64,000 nt of DNA from Ignavibacteriales bacterium (GTDB taxonomy: Bacteria > Bacteroidota > Ignavibacteria > Ignavibacteriales > Melioribacteraceae): positions 1,364,001 through 1,428,000 of the forward strand of contig JAPLFG010000003.1 in NCBI GenBank assembly GCA_026390795.1, given 5' to 3'. Positions 1 to 8,781 of the stretch are shown here, piece by piece; position 1 is the first letter of the stretch; each line of letters starts with the position of its first letter. The position numbers and the translations under genes are program-made. The notes beneath the pieces were generated by a model. It did no database searches, had not been told where the DNA came from, and saw nothing but the letters and a program-made list of their open reading frames with translations.

Positions 1-22
1 AAAACCACGTACCCGATTAAAA

Positions 23-40
23 TTGTGGAACGTTCCACAA
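23..40. promoter_or_regulatory. 18-bp perfect palindrome
   Basis: TTGTGGAACGTTCCACAA is identical to its own reverse complement. It is followed at 48-56 by TTATCAACA, one base away from the DnaA-box consensus TTATCCACA. It could be an operator, or the edge of a replication-related region lying to the left of the window. It is not a parS site: the parS half-sites are arranged the other way round. Confidence 0.4.
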
Positions 41-165
41 GAATAAGTTATCAACATTTTATTAACACACTAATTTATCTGCCGTGAGGAGTTGTGAAGA
101 TATGTTTTGCACCTCATTTGTGCAAATTAATTTTGACTTAAAAATTTATTTTTAAATTCTTTTCC

Positions 166-173
166 TACCTTTG
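166..173 (+). promoter_or_regulatory. Putative -7 element upstream of the asparaginase gene
   Basis: TACCTTTG fits the Bacteroidetes -7 consensus TAnnTTTG. I see no well-spaced -33 TTTG; the nearest one, at 132-135, is about 30 bp away. Only the -7 half is supported. It would give a leader of roughly 60 nt before the ATG at 244. Confidence 0.3.
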
Positions 174-243
174 ATGAGAGAAAATGTAGAGCTAATTTTG
201 TGCCTACAAAAATAGTAAAGCAAAAATTCTATTTAGGAAAATT

Positions 244-1212
244 ATGAAAAACATATTGGTTGTTTTTACCGGCGGAACGTTCTCGATGAGAATAGATGAA
301 AAGACAAAGTCAGCGATTCCCTTTTTTCACGGGGAAGAGATGGTAAAAATGATTCCGGATGCCAGAACACTAGCAAAAATTTCTGTTTATGAATTTGGAA
401 ATTATCCGGGTCCGCATATAACTCCACAATTAATGCTGGAATTGTCAAAAAAAATAGATGAATTTGTTAAACGAGACGATGTCGACGGTGTAATTATTAC
501 GCACGGAACAGATACACTCGAAGAAACAGCTTATTTTTTAGACTTAACAGTTAAGACAGAAAAACCAATTGTTGTAATTGGCGCAATGAAAACTAGCAGC
601 GAGCCGGATTGGGATGGACCTAGAAATCTTTTGGATGCGATTCATATCTGTAATAATACAAACAGTCATGGTATCGGCGTTCTAGTATGTTTAAATGGAG
701 AGATAAATGCCGCAAGTGAAGTAACTAAAACACATACAGAGGACATAGAAACTTTTCGCAGTCTCGATTTTGGGTCTCTTGGATTTGTAGATAGGGGCAA
801 AGTGATTTATAACAGACTGCCGCGTAAACTGGAAACAATAAAAACAGAAATAATCAATCCCAACGTAGATCTTATTAAAGTTTATGCGGGAATGGATGAT
901 AAATTTTTCAATTTCTCTGCAAGCAGCGGTGTTGATGGCGTTGTAGTTGAGGCAATGGGAGTTGGAAATGTTCCACCACCCGCATTTGAAGGAATAAAGT
1001 ATATAGTAGAAAAAAATATTCCGGTAGTATTGGTATCGCGTTGCCCCGCCGGGGAAACTTTAGATATTTACGGATACCCCGGAGCCGGTAAATGGCTAAA
1101 GCAAATGGGAGTTATCTTTACAGATTACTTAAATGGTCAAAAAGCGAGAATAAAATTGATTATATGTTTGGGTATAACTAAAGACCAAAATGAATTGAGA
1201 AAGATGTTTTAA
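244..1212 (+). CDS. ansA: L-asparaginase (asparaginase/glutaminase family)
   Basis: Hydrolyses L-asparagine to aspartate and ammonia. At 322 aa it has the family's usual size. The motifs line up with the E. coli enzyme numbering: TGGT at 9-12 (nucleophile Thr12), HGTDT at 87-91 (Thr89, Asp90) and the catalytic Lys at 162 in EVTKTHTED. There is no signal peptide, so it is probably cytoplasmic (type I-like). The next gene starts 7 nt downstream on the same strand, so the two are probably co-transcribed. The N-terminal motif ends in Phe (TGGTF) instead of Ile, a mild variant. The family assignment is secure; the preference for Asn over Gln is inferred. Confidence 0.93.
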   Translation: MKNILVVFTGGTFSMRIDEKTKSAIPFFHGEEMVKMIPDARTLAKISVYEFGNYPGPHITPQLMLELSKKIDEFVKRDDVDGVIITHGTDTLEETAYFLDLTVKTEKPIVVIGAMKTSSEPDWDGPRNLLDAIHICNNTNSHGIGVLVCLNGEINAASEVTKTHTEDIETFRSLDFGSLGFVDRGKVIYNRLPRKLETIKTEIINPNVDLIKVYAGMDDKFFNFSASSGVDGVVVEAMGVGNVPPPAFEGIKYIVEKNIPVVLVSRCPAGETLDIYGYPGAGKWLKQMGVIFTDYLNGQKARIKLIICLGITKDQNELRKMF

Positions 1213-1219
1213 ATAAAAG

Positions 1220-1765
1220 ATGAAAGATTATAATCCGCCAACACAAAAATCTTTTTGGCAATCCATCTCTGCATGGACTGGCACCATAGTTTTAACGCCG
1301 ATCGTTATCTATTATACCCTTAACGCAGGAAGCTTTACGTTTATAGATTACATAAATCTTCTAATTCATGAAGGCGGTCATGGTATATTCAAGATTTTTG
1401 GAAAGTTTCTCTATACTATTGGCGGAACACTGATGCAAATTATAATTCCAAGCATGTTTATAATATTCTATTTTATTAAGAAGAAAAGATTCGGAACGCA
1501 GGTATTCCTTGTCTTACTTGGAGAAAATTTAATTAATATCAGCGTTTATGCCGCTGACGCACGCGCTCAAAAACTTCCCCTTCTTGGCGGCAATAAAGTT
1601 TATCATGATTGGAATTGGCTTTTAAGAGAAACCGGATTACTTGAATATGATTCTTACGTCGGGCATTTCTTTTTCGGTCTTGGTGTCTTGATGTTCGTCT
1701 ATGCGCTTCTAATTCCATTGCAGATGAGAGAAAAGAAACATGTAACCATTCCCCTCGGAATATGA
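1220..1765 (+). CDS. Membrane protein with a HEGGH zinc-protease-like motif
   Basis: 181 aa with about four hydrophobic segments (near residues 20-45, 55-85, 95-112 and 150-168). Inside the second is LLIHEGGHGIF at about residues 48-58, an HExxH zinc-protease signature (HEGGH) placed in a membrane segment as in M50 site-2-like proteases. A DxR/DW-rich loop (AADARAQ, YHDWNW) follows and could supply a third ligand. I do not recognise a named family. It directly follows the asparaginase gene with a 7-nt gap. It is probably real, since it is hydrophobic throughout and has tight operon spacing. Proteolytic activity is inference from the motif alone. Confidence 0.7.
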   Translation: MKDYNPPTQKSFWQSISAWTGTIVLTPIVIYYTLNAGSFTFIDYINLLIHEGGHGIFKIFGKFLYTIGGTLMQIIIPSMFIIFYFIKKKRFGTQVFLVLLGENLINISVYAADARAQKLPLLGGNKVYHDWNWLLRETGLLEYDSYVGHFFFGLGVLMFVYALLIPLQMREKKHVTIPLGI

Positions 1766-1790
1766 TAGTTAAAAACCAGTCAAAGAATTA

Positions 1791-1860
1791 TTTCTCCCGC
1801 TATTTTGCCAAGCCATAAGTCTGCAAACTGAGTCGTCGTTTTTTGTCAGTGCATTAGTGG
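1791..1860 (-). pseudogene. Remnant of a paralogous C-terminus (spermidine-synthase-like family)
   Basis: On the minus strand this stretch reads ALTKNDDSVCRLMAWQNSGR. That closely matches the C-terminus of the 3227-6301 protein (ALTNLNRNFDDIF, then HLRRLMAWQISGRR). Leu, Ala and Gln codons in the shared part differ synonymously, so this was once coding sequence rather than a recent DNA copy. An in-frame stop lies just upstream, so only about 25 codons survive. It sits on the far side of the T9SS gene at 1874-3118. It suggests a former tandem paralogue that was lost or replaced. Confidence 0.5.
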
Positions 1861-1873
1861 GAAATCAAACAGA

Positions 1874-3118
1874 TTATTTTAAAAGCATAAATTTTTTAGT
1901 ATTTGAAAAACCCAAGCAGCTAAGTGTATAAAAATATACTCCGCTTGAAAGATGAAAGTTGTTAGCCGATAGACGGAAATTATAACTGCCCGGCTGTTTG
2001 TATTCATCAACTAACGTTGCAACTTCTTTTCCAAGAACATCAAACACTTTTAAGGTAACCCGGGCTACTGCCGGAACCAGATAGTTTATAGTCGTTTCCG
2101 GATTAAATGGGTTTGGATAGTTTTGCATCAATTGAAAATTTTGAGAAATATTAACGCCATCATTAACGGAAGTGGCGTTAAGATCAAGGCTCCACATCCC
2201 GTACAGTCTCCCGGCAAAAAGTTTATTATCAACAACAGCAATATTCAAAACTTCAGCCCCAATTTGATCTTCTAAAAAATCCCAGCTTTCTCCTCCATTT
2301 GATGAAGTAAACCAAATTGTTCTTCCATATCCCTTCGAAAAATGGATATAAATTTTTTGATTGTGCACGGCAAAGTTTGAACCGGAAACATAACCAACTC
2401 CCGGGTTAATATAGCTCCAATTAATACCGTCTTTGCTTTTATGTAAACCATAAGAAGACGCAATAAAGAATTCAGAATTGAATTTTAGTATGTCGTACAT
2501 AATCAATGGCTCCCCTTGAAATGCACCAAAAACAATTTCATTCCAAAAGGATGATTTACCATCGTTTCTATAAAAATATCCATTACCGCCCGCACCGGCA
2601 TATAATACGTCGTCGATAAGTTTAAGGTCATAAACGTTGTAGGAATTATTATATGATAATCCATCGCCGTAATTGTTCCACTGGAGAGGATTTGTTAAGT
2701 CCATAACAAAAATGCCTGCCCCATAAGTTGCAGCATAAATACTATCGCCACGAATCACAACATCGGATATGTCGGTAGCTCCCAAGCCGATTAGTCCATT
2801 ATTTATTTCCGTCCACGTTAAACCGTTATTGGAGGAAACAAAGATTCCATAGTGATACGTACCTGCAAAAACTTTATTTTGATACTTTACAACGGCACTA
2901 ACAAAATCAACATCTTTTCCAATCCGGGAAGAGGCGAAGAAGGTTTTTCCATAATCGGCGCTTATGTAAATCACACTATCTGCACCGGCGTAAACGTATT
3001 GACCTTCCACAAAAATTGAAGGGACATTTGATAAAGAAGGAATGCTCTCGTGTTTTTTCCATTGTGCAGTTGCACTTCCAAAACACAAGAAAAGAAACAA
3101 TAACAAAAAATTTTTCAT
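1874..3118 (-). CDS. T9SS-secreted beta-propeller (BNR/Ycf48-like) protein
   Basis: 414 aa from the chosen start. A longer start 10 codons upstream is possible, but MKNFLLLFLFLCFGSATAQ from the inner Met is a clean signal peptide. The body carries repeated Asp-box-like strands (SADYGKTF, SSNNGLTW, SKDGINW, SSNGGESW) typical of sialidase/Ycf48-type propellers. About 80 C-terminal residues form a T9SS type A sorting domain (QNYPNPFNPETTINY, then the VFDVLGKEVATLV and SSGVYFYTL blocks, ending KKFMLLK). The protein should be exported by Sec and then released or anchored at the surface by T9SS. Substrate or ligand unknown. It is transcribed in the same direction as, and 78 nt beyond, the spermidine-synthase-like gene. 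Confidence 0.85.
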   Translation of the reverse strand: MKNFLLLFLFLCFGSATAQWKKHESIPSLSNVPSIFVEGQYVYAGADSVIYISADYGKTFFASSRIGKDVDFVSAVVKYQNKVFAGTYHYGIFVSSNNGLTWTEINNGLIGLGATDISDVVIRGDSIYAATYGAGIFVMDLTNPLQWNNYGDGLSYNNSYNVYDLKLIDDVLYAGAGGNGYFYRNDGKSSFWNEIVFGAFQGEPLIMYDILKFNSEFFIASSYGLHKSKDGINWSYINPGVGYVSGSNFAVHNQKIYIHFSKGYGRTIWFTSSNGGESWDFLEDQIGAEVLNIAVVDNKLFAGRLYGMWSLDLNATSVNDGVNISQNFQLMQNYPNPFNPETTINYLVPAVARVTLKVFDVLGKEVATLVDEYKQPGSYNFRLSANNFHLSSGVYFYTLSCLGFSNTKKFMLLK

Positions 3119-3226
3119 AACACTTCGAAATCCAGTAAAAATAGACAAATGATTAATCGGACGAATGGTTTTATTAAGCCAAAAATAATAGTTTTTGCCT
3201 TTTCTTCCAAAAAATCAAAGAATTTT

Positions 3227-6200
3227 TTACCTTCTCCCGCTTATCTGCCACGCCATTAATCTGCGGAGGTGAAATATATCATCGAAGTTTCGATTAAGAT
3301 TTGTAAGAGCAAAGAAATACCCGATAACTTTTTCCACATCATTCCTATATAATGCCGAAACGGCACCATAGTAATAATAACTCTCGGTATCAATTAACTT
3401 AATTAGGCTTGGGTTCTCGCGTAAAATCTTTTCAACTCTCGCGCATAAATTTTCTGCGGAAGAATACTCACCATTTAGTAAATATATTTTAGCAAGCTGC
3501 AAATAAACGGCCACCATTGAGACGCTATCCGGCTTTGTCGTCTTAATAAAAGCGCTCGCTTCCTCTTTAATAGAATATAATTTTAAGAAGGAAGTAGCAT
3601 TGGTTTTTTCCAGAATCTCCTGGTTGTTATAATCTTTTATAATTTGTGCAGAATCCGGAAATAAAACGATTAGCTTTTCAAGCGCCGCTGTGCTTGAATT
3701 TGTAATGCCGAGCTTATTAAATGATTTTGAATAGAGAAGATTTGCTTTGTAATCGGTTGGATATAATTCCCTTAAATATTTTGAAAGTCCGTAAGCAAAT
3801 CTGTTATTAACGTTTGTGTTAAGATTGTACTCTATTGCATTTATAAAGTCGTCTTTAGTGGGATGATAACTGGCAACAAAATCTTTTATCAACAGGCTAT
3901 TTGAAAGCGTATCGAATTTTTCATCAAAGGAATAGACGTATGATGATGATTTTCCGACATAAAAAGATTTTGGCGCAATAAATTCAAGCAAAGGATGAAT
4001 TTCCGAATTGATCGGAGATTCGGAAGCCATTGCGAAAAACCCTCTCGGCGAAGATGATTGACAAGATAAAAACGTAAACAGATTCGAAATTCCAATCCGC
4101 TCAAAATCTTTATGGATTCCGGGGATACCAAATTTATTCTGAAGAGCCGTAGAATTAAAAACCGGTTTGTTTTTATAACCAACTAAAATTATATCGTTCG
4201 CAACAGAATTCCATAATTGTGCATTAGGAAAAACCGAAGCAAAAGTATTTAGCACAAGCCGGACAACTTCATCATTTGCTTCGTAAAGATGAAACCATTG
4301 AACCATTATACCGGCAGAATCAAGAGAGGAGAAGCACTTTTTAAAATATTCTTTAGAAAAGAGGTTTCCGATTCCCGCAATCCAAGGATTTGAGGGCTCG
4401 GATATTATAACATCGTATTTTTCCTTGGATAAACTTAAGAGAGTAATGGCATCTTCATTCACCAATTTTAAACGAGAATCATTTGTGCAGTTCAAGTTTT
4501 CTTTCTCGAAAAACTTTGATGCCTTTATTACTTCTTTTGAGATTTCTGCACATGTTACATTTTTAACGGGGTGTGTAAGAACCGAACCGATTGTTGTTCC
4601 GCTTCCAAATCCTACCACAAAAACATTTTTAGGATTTGGATGAAGCATCATTGGAATTTGACCCAGCAGAACTTGCGTTGGCATATCAATATAAGTGCTT
4701 GCATCCGGCTTACCGTTTATAATCAATCTTTTTTTGTCGGGGTTTGTTGTGGATTGCGTAACTGCAACTGTCGCGGTAGTTCCTTCTTCATAAAAAATTA
4801 TATTTTCATCGCTAAGTGTTTTAGAAAATTCATTAAAAGTAGCCGGCGGAACTTCACCGAATGATTTGAAAACACCTTTTATCATTACCGATTCGTTCCA
4901 TGAGGAAAAAAGAATTAAATAAAGAATAAATGATCCTACACAAAATAGATTAGAGATAATCCTTCGCGGAATTGAAAATGATCTGTATGTCCAAGAAAGA
5001 ATTATTGCAGCAATTAGGTTTAATGCAATTCCGATTTCGAATGCGCCCTTAATTCCGAAAAACGGAATGAAGACAAGAGCGGTTAAAATCACACCGAGGA
5101 CAGTTCCAAGTGTGTTTACCGAAAAAACTCTTCCTACGGAGAAACCGATTTTTTTATTTGATACCGATATAATTTCCGAGGCAACCGGCAGAGCCATCCC
5201 CATAAATAAAGTTGGAATAACCATCATCAGGAAGCAGAGCATGAACTCTACAAGAAGAAATACTTCGAAAGATTGCGGCGACTTAGAAAAAATTGATGAG
5301 ATTTGCCACAAGAGATATGGAAGGCGCTCATAAAATAAAAGCACAATCATTGTTGAAACAGCAATTGCAGTTTGTATAAAAGTAAGGAGTCTTACATAAT
5401 TAAATTTGTTTATAAACTTTTGGGAGACTATAAAACTACCGAGAGTAATTCCTCCTATAAAAGCCATTAGCATTAAAGAAAAGGCGTAAGTTGAAGAACC
5501 AAAAAAGTTAATTAGCAAACGGACCCAAACCATTTCGTAAATCAGCGCGGCCATACCTGAAATTCCCGCAACAAGCACTACGGCTGCAGCGGTTTTTTTA
5601 CTAACCTCGATTATGGAAGTAGAGTCTTCTTTTTTATTTGAAAGATCATCGGCTTCCGGTATTACATTTTTACCTTGCCTTGATATTATTAATCCGGTTA
5701 ATCCCGCAAGAATATTCAGAGCGGCTGTAGAGTAAATAGTAATGTTTAAACCGAATTCTTTGATTAGAACAAAACCGGCAAAAACAACTCCGATTACAGC
5801 TCCAAATGAATTAAGAAAGTATAGAATTGCAATCTCTTTCCGGGTGTCCTGAAGTCTATCAACAAAAAATCTACTTAGTACCGGAAGTGTTCCACCCATT
5901 GCAGTTGTCGGGGCAAAGAGTAAGAATGCGGCAATTAAAAATCTTAAACCGGTAAACAAAAAATTTTGTGAAGTTATATTTAAGCCGGAGGCAACCGAAA
6001 GAAAAAGATTGCCGAACAACAAGCTAAGAGTTGGATACACTAAACAGTATACACCTATAAACAACTCAAGCAATGAATATACCATTACCGGATTTTTTAA
6101 AGAGTCTGCTTTTTTACCAAAGAGGTAATTTCCAAATGCAAGCCCTCCTAAAAATGCAGCCAGCACAGTCATTTGAGCATAAGTTGTATTGCCGAGAAAT

Positions 6201-6301
6201 AAACTCAAATACTTGAACCAGACAATTTGATAAATTAATCCTGCAATTCCGCTAATAACAAAAAGTAAAGAGACGATAATTTTAATAGCCGGTTTTCTCA
6301 T
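3227..6301 (-). CDS. Fused polytopic membrane / spermidine synthase-like / TPR protein
   Basis: 1024 aa in three parts. Residues 1 to about 460 hold many hydrophobic helices in two similar halves (GIAGLIYQIVWFKYLSLFLG and ISGMAALIYEMVWVRLL), as in MFS-like spermidine synthase fusions. About 480-740 is a spermidine-synthase-type SAM/dcSAM fold with VVGFGSGTT, the acidic CAEISKEV strand and DVIISEPSNPW. The last ~250 residues are alpha-helical and TPR-like. These fusions are common in environmental bacteria. Aminopropyl transfer is not demonstrated, and the membrane part suggests transport or sensing of the product. A remnant resembling its last ~25 codons lies at 1791-1860. Confidence 0.82.
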   Translation of the reverse strand: MRKPAIKIIVSLLFVISGIAGLIYQIVWFKYLSLFLGNTTYAQMTVLAAFLGGLAFGNYLFGKKADSLKNPVMVYSLLELFIGVYCLVYPTLSLLFGNLFLSVASGLNITSQNFLFTGLRFLIAAFLLFAPTTAMGGTLPVLSRFFVDRLQDTRKEIAILYFLNSFGAVIGVVFAGFVLIKEFGLNITIYSTAALNILAGLTGLIISRQGKNVIPEADDLSNKKEDSTSIIEVSKKTAAAVVLVAGISGMAALIYEMVWVRLLINFFGSSTYAFSLMLMAFIGGITLGSFIVSQKFINKFNYVRLLTFIQTAIAVSTMIVLLFYERLPYLLWQISSIFSKSPQSFEVFLLVEFMLCFLMMVIPTLFMGMALPVASEIISVSNKKIGFSVGRVFSVNTLGTVLGVILTALVFIPFFGIKGAFEIGIALNLIAAIILSWTYRSFSIPRRIISNLFCVGSFILYLILFSSWNESVMIKGVFKSFGEVPPATFNEFSKTLSDENIIFYEEGTTATVAVTQSTTNPDKKRLIINGKPDASTYIDMPTQVLLGQIPMMLHPNPKNVFVVGFGSGTTIGSVLTHPVKNVTCAEISKEVIKASKFFEKENLNCTNDSRLKLVNEDAITLLSLSKEKYDVIISEPSNPWIAGIGNLFSKEYFKKCFSSLDSAGIMVQWFHLYEANDEVVRLVLNTFASVFPNAQLWNSVANDIILVGYKNKPVFNSTALQNKFGIPGIHKDFERIGISNLFTFLSCQSSSPRGFFAMASESPINSEIHPLLEFIAPKSFYVGKSSSYVYSFDEKFDTLSNSLLIKDFVASYHPTKDDFINAIEYNLNTNVNNRFAYGLSKYLRELYPTDYKANLLYSKSFNKLGITNSSTAALEKLIVLFPDSAQIIKDYNNQEILEKTNATSFLKLYSIKEEASAFIKTTKPDSVSMVAVYLQLAKIYLLNGEYSSAENLCARVEKILRENPSLIKLIDTESYYYYGAVSALYRNDVEKVIGYFFALTNLNRNFDDIFHLRRLMAWQISGRR

Positions 6302-6384
6302 AAATATTTCCCGTGGAAAAGATTTATTTGCAAGTTAAGAAAGGTTTTCCGAAATAAAATGATTTGAATCAAAATTAATAAAGC

Positions 6385-6420
6385 ACCCGTTTTTATTATA
6401 TCGAATTAATGGGTGCATGA
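6385..6420 (-). terminator. Weak hairpin downstream of the antiporter gene
   Basis: GCACCC and GGGTGC arms are separated by a long AT-rich loop. On the minus strand they are followed by TTTATTAATTTT. The large loop makes this a weak intrinsic terminator candidate. Confidence 0.3.
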
Positions 6421-6432
6421 TGCATTATTAAA

Positions 6433-7737
6433 TTAATGATTGAGGAAAATTAATTGTATTATAATGAAGATCGGCAGAAGAATTATTAGAGAGAATTTAA
6501 ATATGTAAGCAAAGAAGTCGGGCATTTTAATGTTATTCTCTTCAGCAACTGCTTTTACCATAAAATTTGGTCCATTGCCAATGTAAGTCATGCTGCCGAA
6601 GAAAACGGCTCCAACCGAAATTGCTTTTAGAATTTCTTCCGGAATTCCCGCAACAAGATTAGAGGTTTGCGCGCCCAAGCCCAAAGCAAGCGAATGAAAA
6701 GTAACAGCTGTCGGTGTATTATCTAAGAAGCTGCTTAGAAGACCGGAATAATAATAAAACTGATGCGGCTCTGATACTCCAAGCGATTTGGCATTTGACT
6801 CAAGGAAAAGAAGGCAAGGAACCATCGTAACAAAAATTCCAAAGAAAAGATAACCAACCTCTTTGATTGGTTCCCAAGTAAAATTATTTGAGGTACGCAC
6901 TAACTTTGTGGTTAAGAGCAACGAAAGAATTGCCATTGATAGAATTACAGCTTCCCTAATAAATTTGTAATAATGATTTGTACCGATAAATGATAAATAT
7001 TGTTCGTTAAGGAATGCTACGGCAAGAACAACTCCTGCCAACCAAATAAAATTAATCTTTCCCGAAATTCTGATAGGTCTATTGACTCTTTTATCCGCGG
7101 CAATTGCTTCTTTGGGTTCTTTGCGGTGGTAATAAGTGTCAACTAAAAAATAAGTTATAAGCAGCAAAAGATTTGTTGCAAACCATTCCGGCAATAATTT
7201 TAGAAACCATGTAAAATGTGCGCCGCGAAGATACATCATAAATAAAGGCGGATCGCCGAGAGGCGTTAAAAGACCGCCGCAATTAGCAACAATAGCAATG
7301 AAAAATAAAATTGTGTGTACTTTAAATTTCCGCTCTTTGTTTGTGTGAATGACAGCTCGTATTAGCAGCATTGCCGCACCAGTTGTACCCATAAATGAAG
7401 CAAGTACAGCGCCGATTGTTAGAAACAACGTATTAACCGATGGCGTTGCTTCAATGTCTCCGTCAAGAAAAATACCCCCGGTAATTGTGAAGAGGGCGCC
7501 TAGCAAGATGATAAATGGGATATAATCGAAAATGACAGTTTCAAATAATCGGTCACTTAATCCTGAAGCAAATAAAAAAATAATAATCGGTACGCTTAAT
7601 ATTACGGCAACCAATAGTTTGTTTTTATTTTTTTCCCAGAAGTGATTCCAGAAAAGCGGAAAAACAGCTATAGACATTAGCATTAAAATGAAGGGAAGTA
7701 AACTTATTAGTGGAATTTGAAAGTTGAGTTTTTCCAT
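6433..7737 (-). CDS. Sodium:proton antiporter, NhaD-like (ion transporter superfamily)
   Basis: 434 aa from the inner Met (MEKLNFQIP); a start 10 codons upstream is possible but adds no signal. It has about 12 predicted membrane helices. Conserved re-entrant-loop motifs are visible: NCGGLLTPLGDPPLFMMYLRG in the first half and DNTPTAVTFHSLALG plus GNGPNFMVKAVAEE in the second. These are characteristic of the ArsB/NhaD/CitMHS superfamily and, with Asp/Thr/Asn in the loops, of its Na+/H+ antiporter branch. It would export Na+ from the cytoplasm against H+. It is monocistronic, with 130 nt to the gene on each side or less. The exact ion is inferred. Confidence 0.82.
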   Translation of the reverse strand: MEKLNFQIPLISLLPFILMLMSIAVFPLFWNHFWEKNKNKLLVAVILSVPIIIFLFASGLSDRLFETVIFDYIPFIILLGALFTITGGIFLDGDIEATPSVNTLFLTIGAVLASFMGTTGAAMLLIRAVIHTNKERKFKVHTILFFIAIVANCGGLLTPLGDPPLFMMYLRGAHFTWFLKLLPEWFATNLLLLITYFLVDTYYHRKEPKEAIAADKRVNRPIRISGKINFIWLAGVVLAVAFLNEQYLSFIGTNHYYKFIREAVILSMAILSLLLTTKLVRTSNNFTWEPIKEVGYLFFGIFVTMVPCLLFLESNAKSLGVSEPHQFYYYSGLLSSFLDNTPTAVTFHSLALGLGAQTSNLVAGIPEEILKAISVGAVFFGSMTYIGNGPNFMVKAVAEENNIKMPDFFAYIFKFSLIILLPIFIIIQLIFLNH

Positions 7738-7803
7738 TAATGCGATCCGGATTAAATAGTTAAACAAACTTATGAGACTTAAGCGTTTTTATCAAAACCA
7801 ATA

Positions 7804-7848
7804 TTAAAAAACATAATTCTCTTATTTATTCTAGGGAAAAGAGAATTA
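7804..7848 (-). terminator. Intrinsic terminator of mscL
   Basis: On the minus strand TAATTCTCTT and AAGAGAATTA form a perfect 10-bp stem (7839-7848 and 7814-7823), followed by TGTTTTTTAA. The first arm overlaps the mscL stop codon. Confidence 0.7.
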
Positions 7849-8223
7849 TTTTTTCATTAGAAGATCTCGAATTTGTGTTAGAAGAAGAACCTCTTCTTTT
7901 AGTAGAGGTGTAGATTTTTCCTCTTCTTTTTTCCGCAACCGATTAAGAGCCTTTATCATCATAAAAATAGCAAATGCAACAATTACGAAATCAATAACGG
8001 TGTTTATGAACAACCCATATTTTATAACTACACCGCTTGTTAATACGATTGATAAGTTGCTGAAATCAAGTCCGCCGACAAGCAGCCCGATTGGAGGCAT
8101 AAGCACATCGGAAACAAGAGAGGTAACTATTTTTCCGAATGCCGCACCGATGATAATTCCAACCGCCATATCAACGACATTGCCTTTCATGGCAAAAGTT
8201 TTAAATTCCTGAACTAGTTTCAT
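7846..8223 (-). CDS. mscL: Large-conductance mechanosensitive channel MscL
   Basis: 125 aa. It shows the family hallmarks: an amphipathic N-terminus ([20 protein letters not shown]), the glycine/alanine-rich TM1 pore helix [20 protein letters not shown], the LMPPIGLL loop, TM2 ([20 protein letters not shown]) and a charged C-terminal bundle (LRKKEEEKS). It forms a homopentamer in the inner membrane that opens under hypo-osmotic shock. It stands alone as a transcription unit with a terminator overlapping its stop codon. The periplasmic loop is shorter than in E. coli, as in other short MscL proteins. Confidence 0.96.
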   Translation of the reverse strand: MKLVQEFKTFAMKGNVVDMAVGIIIGAAFGKIVTSLVSDVLMPPIGLLVGGLDFSNLSIVLTSGVVIKYGLFINTVIDFVIVAFAIFMMIKALNRLRKKEEEKSTPLLKEEVLLLTQIRDLLMKK

Positions 8224-8334
8224 ATAACATCTCCGGAATATTTTTTATGATCTATTCTTTCTTGGATAAAAATGAATCACCAGATTGAAAAATATTTGAA
8301 CAATGTTGAGTTAGAATTAATCGGCAGCCAGACA

Positions 8335-8694
8335 TCAAGCAAGTAAATCCTCATCTCTATACAGAAGAAGGATTGCCGCTTGCGAGACAATAACAAATTT
8401 TTCAGTTTCTATTTCGACTTCGATTGCGTCCTTCCGTAAAAATAAGGCAAAGTCACCTTCGCGTGCTTGAAGAGGAATATACTTCGTGTTTTTGTTTTCC
8501 CGCCACGGTTCATCTTCTGACGGAGTTCCAATTGGATAACCCGGGCCGGATTTAATGACGTACCCGCCCTGAACTTTTTCTTTTTCCTGCACACCTGGCG
8601 GAAGGTAAAGGCCGCTATTGGTTTTGTTAATATTGTCTTCCGGTTTTATTAGAATCCGGTCGCCAACAATTATTATTTTTTCTGTGTTAATCAA
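8335..8694 (-). CDS. GroES-like co-chaperonin family protein
   Basis: 119 aa. The N-terminal half follows the GroES fold: VGDRILIKPEDNINKTNSGLYLPPGVQEKEKVQGGYVI corresponds to the beta-barrel and mobile-loop region, and the C-terminal IVSQAAILLLYRDEDLLA is the closing strand. It is longer than canonical GroES (~95 aa) because of an insert around WRENKNTKYIPLQAREGD, and no groEL lies nearby. This divergent single GroES-like protein occurs across the Bacteroidetes/Chlorobi group. Interaction with GroEL is unproven. A consensus -33/-7 promoter lies directly upstream, divergent from the methyltransferase gene. Confidence 0.8.
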   Translation of the reverse strand: MINTEKIIIVGDRILIKPEDNINKTNSGLYLPPGVQEKEKVQGGYVIKSGPGYPIGTPSEDEPWRENKNTKYIPLQAREGDFALFLRKDAIEVEIETEKFVIVSQAAILLLYRDEDLLA

Positions 8695-8718
8695 TTTTAT
8701 AAGCAGCTTTATTCAGAT

Positions 8719-8750
8719 CAAAAATAGCAAATGAAAAAGTGAGCATCAAA
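8719..8750 (-). promoter_or_regulatory. Bacteroidetes-type promoter of the GroES-like gene
   Basis: On the minus strand TTTG (8750-8747) is followed after exactly 20 bp by TATTTTTG (8726-8719), a full match to TTTG-N19/20-TAnnTTTG. The start codon is 25 nt beyond the -7 box, so the leader is short. Confidence 0.65.
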
Positions 8751-8754
8751 TAGT

Positions 8755-8762
8755 TATCTTTG
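8755..8762 (+). promoter_or_regulatory. -7 element of the methyltransferase gene
   Basis: TATCTTTG matches TAnnTTTG 20 nt before the ATG at 8782. No clear -33 TTTG sits at the right distance. The region is shared with the divergent GroES-like promoter. Confidence 0.35.
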
Positions 8763-8781
8763 AAACAAAGATGGAAATTAT

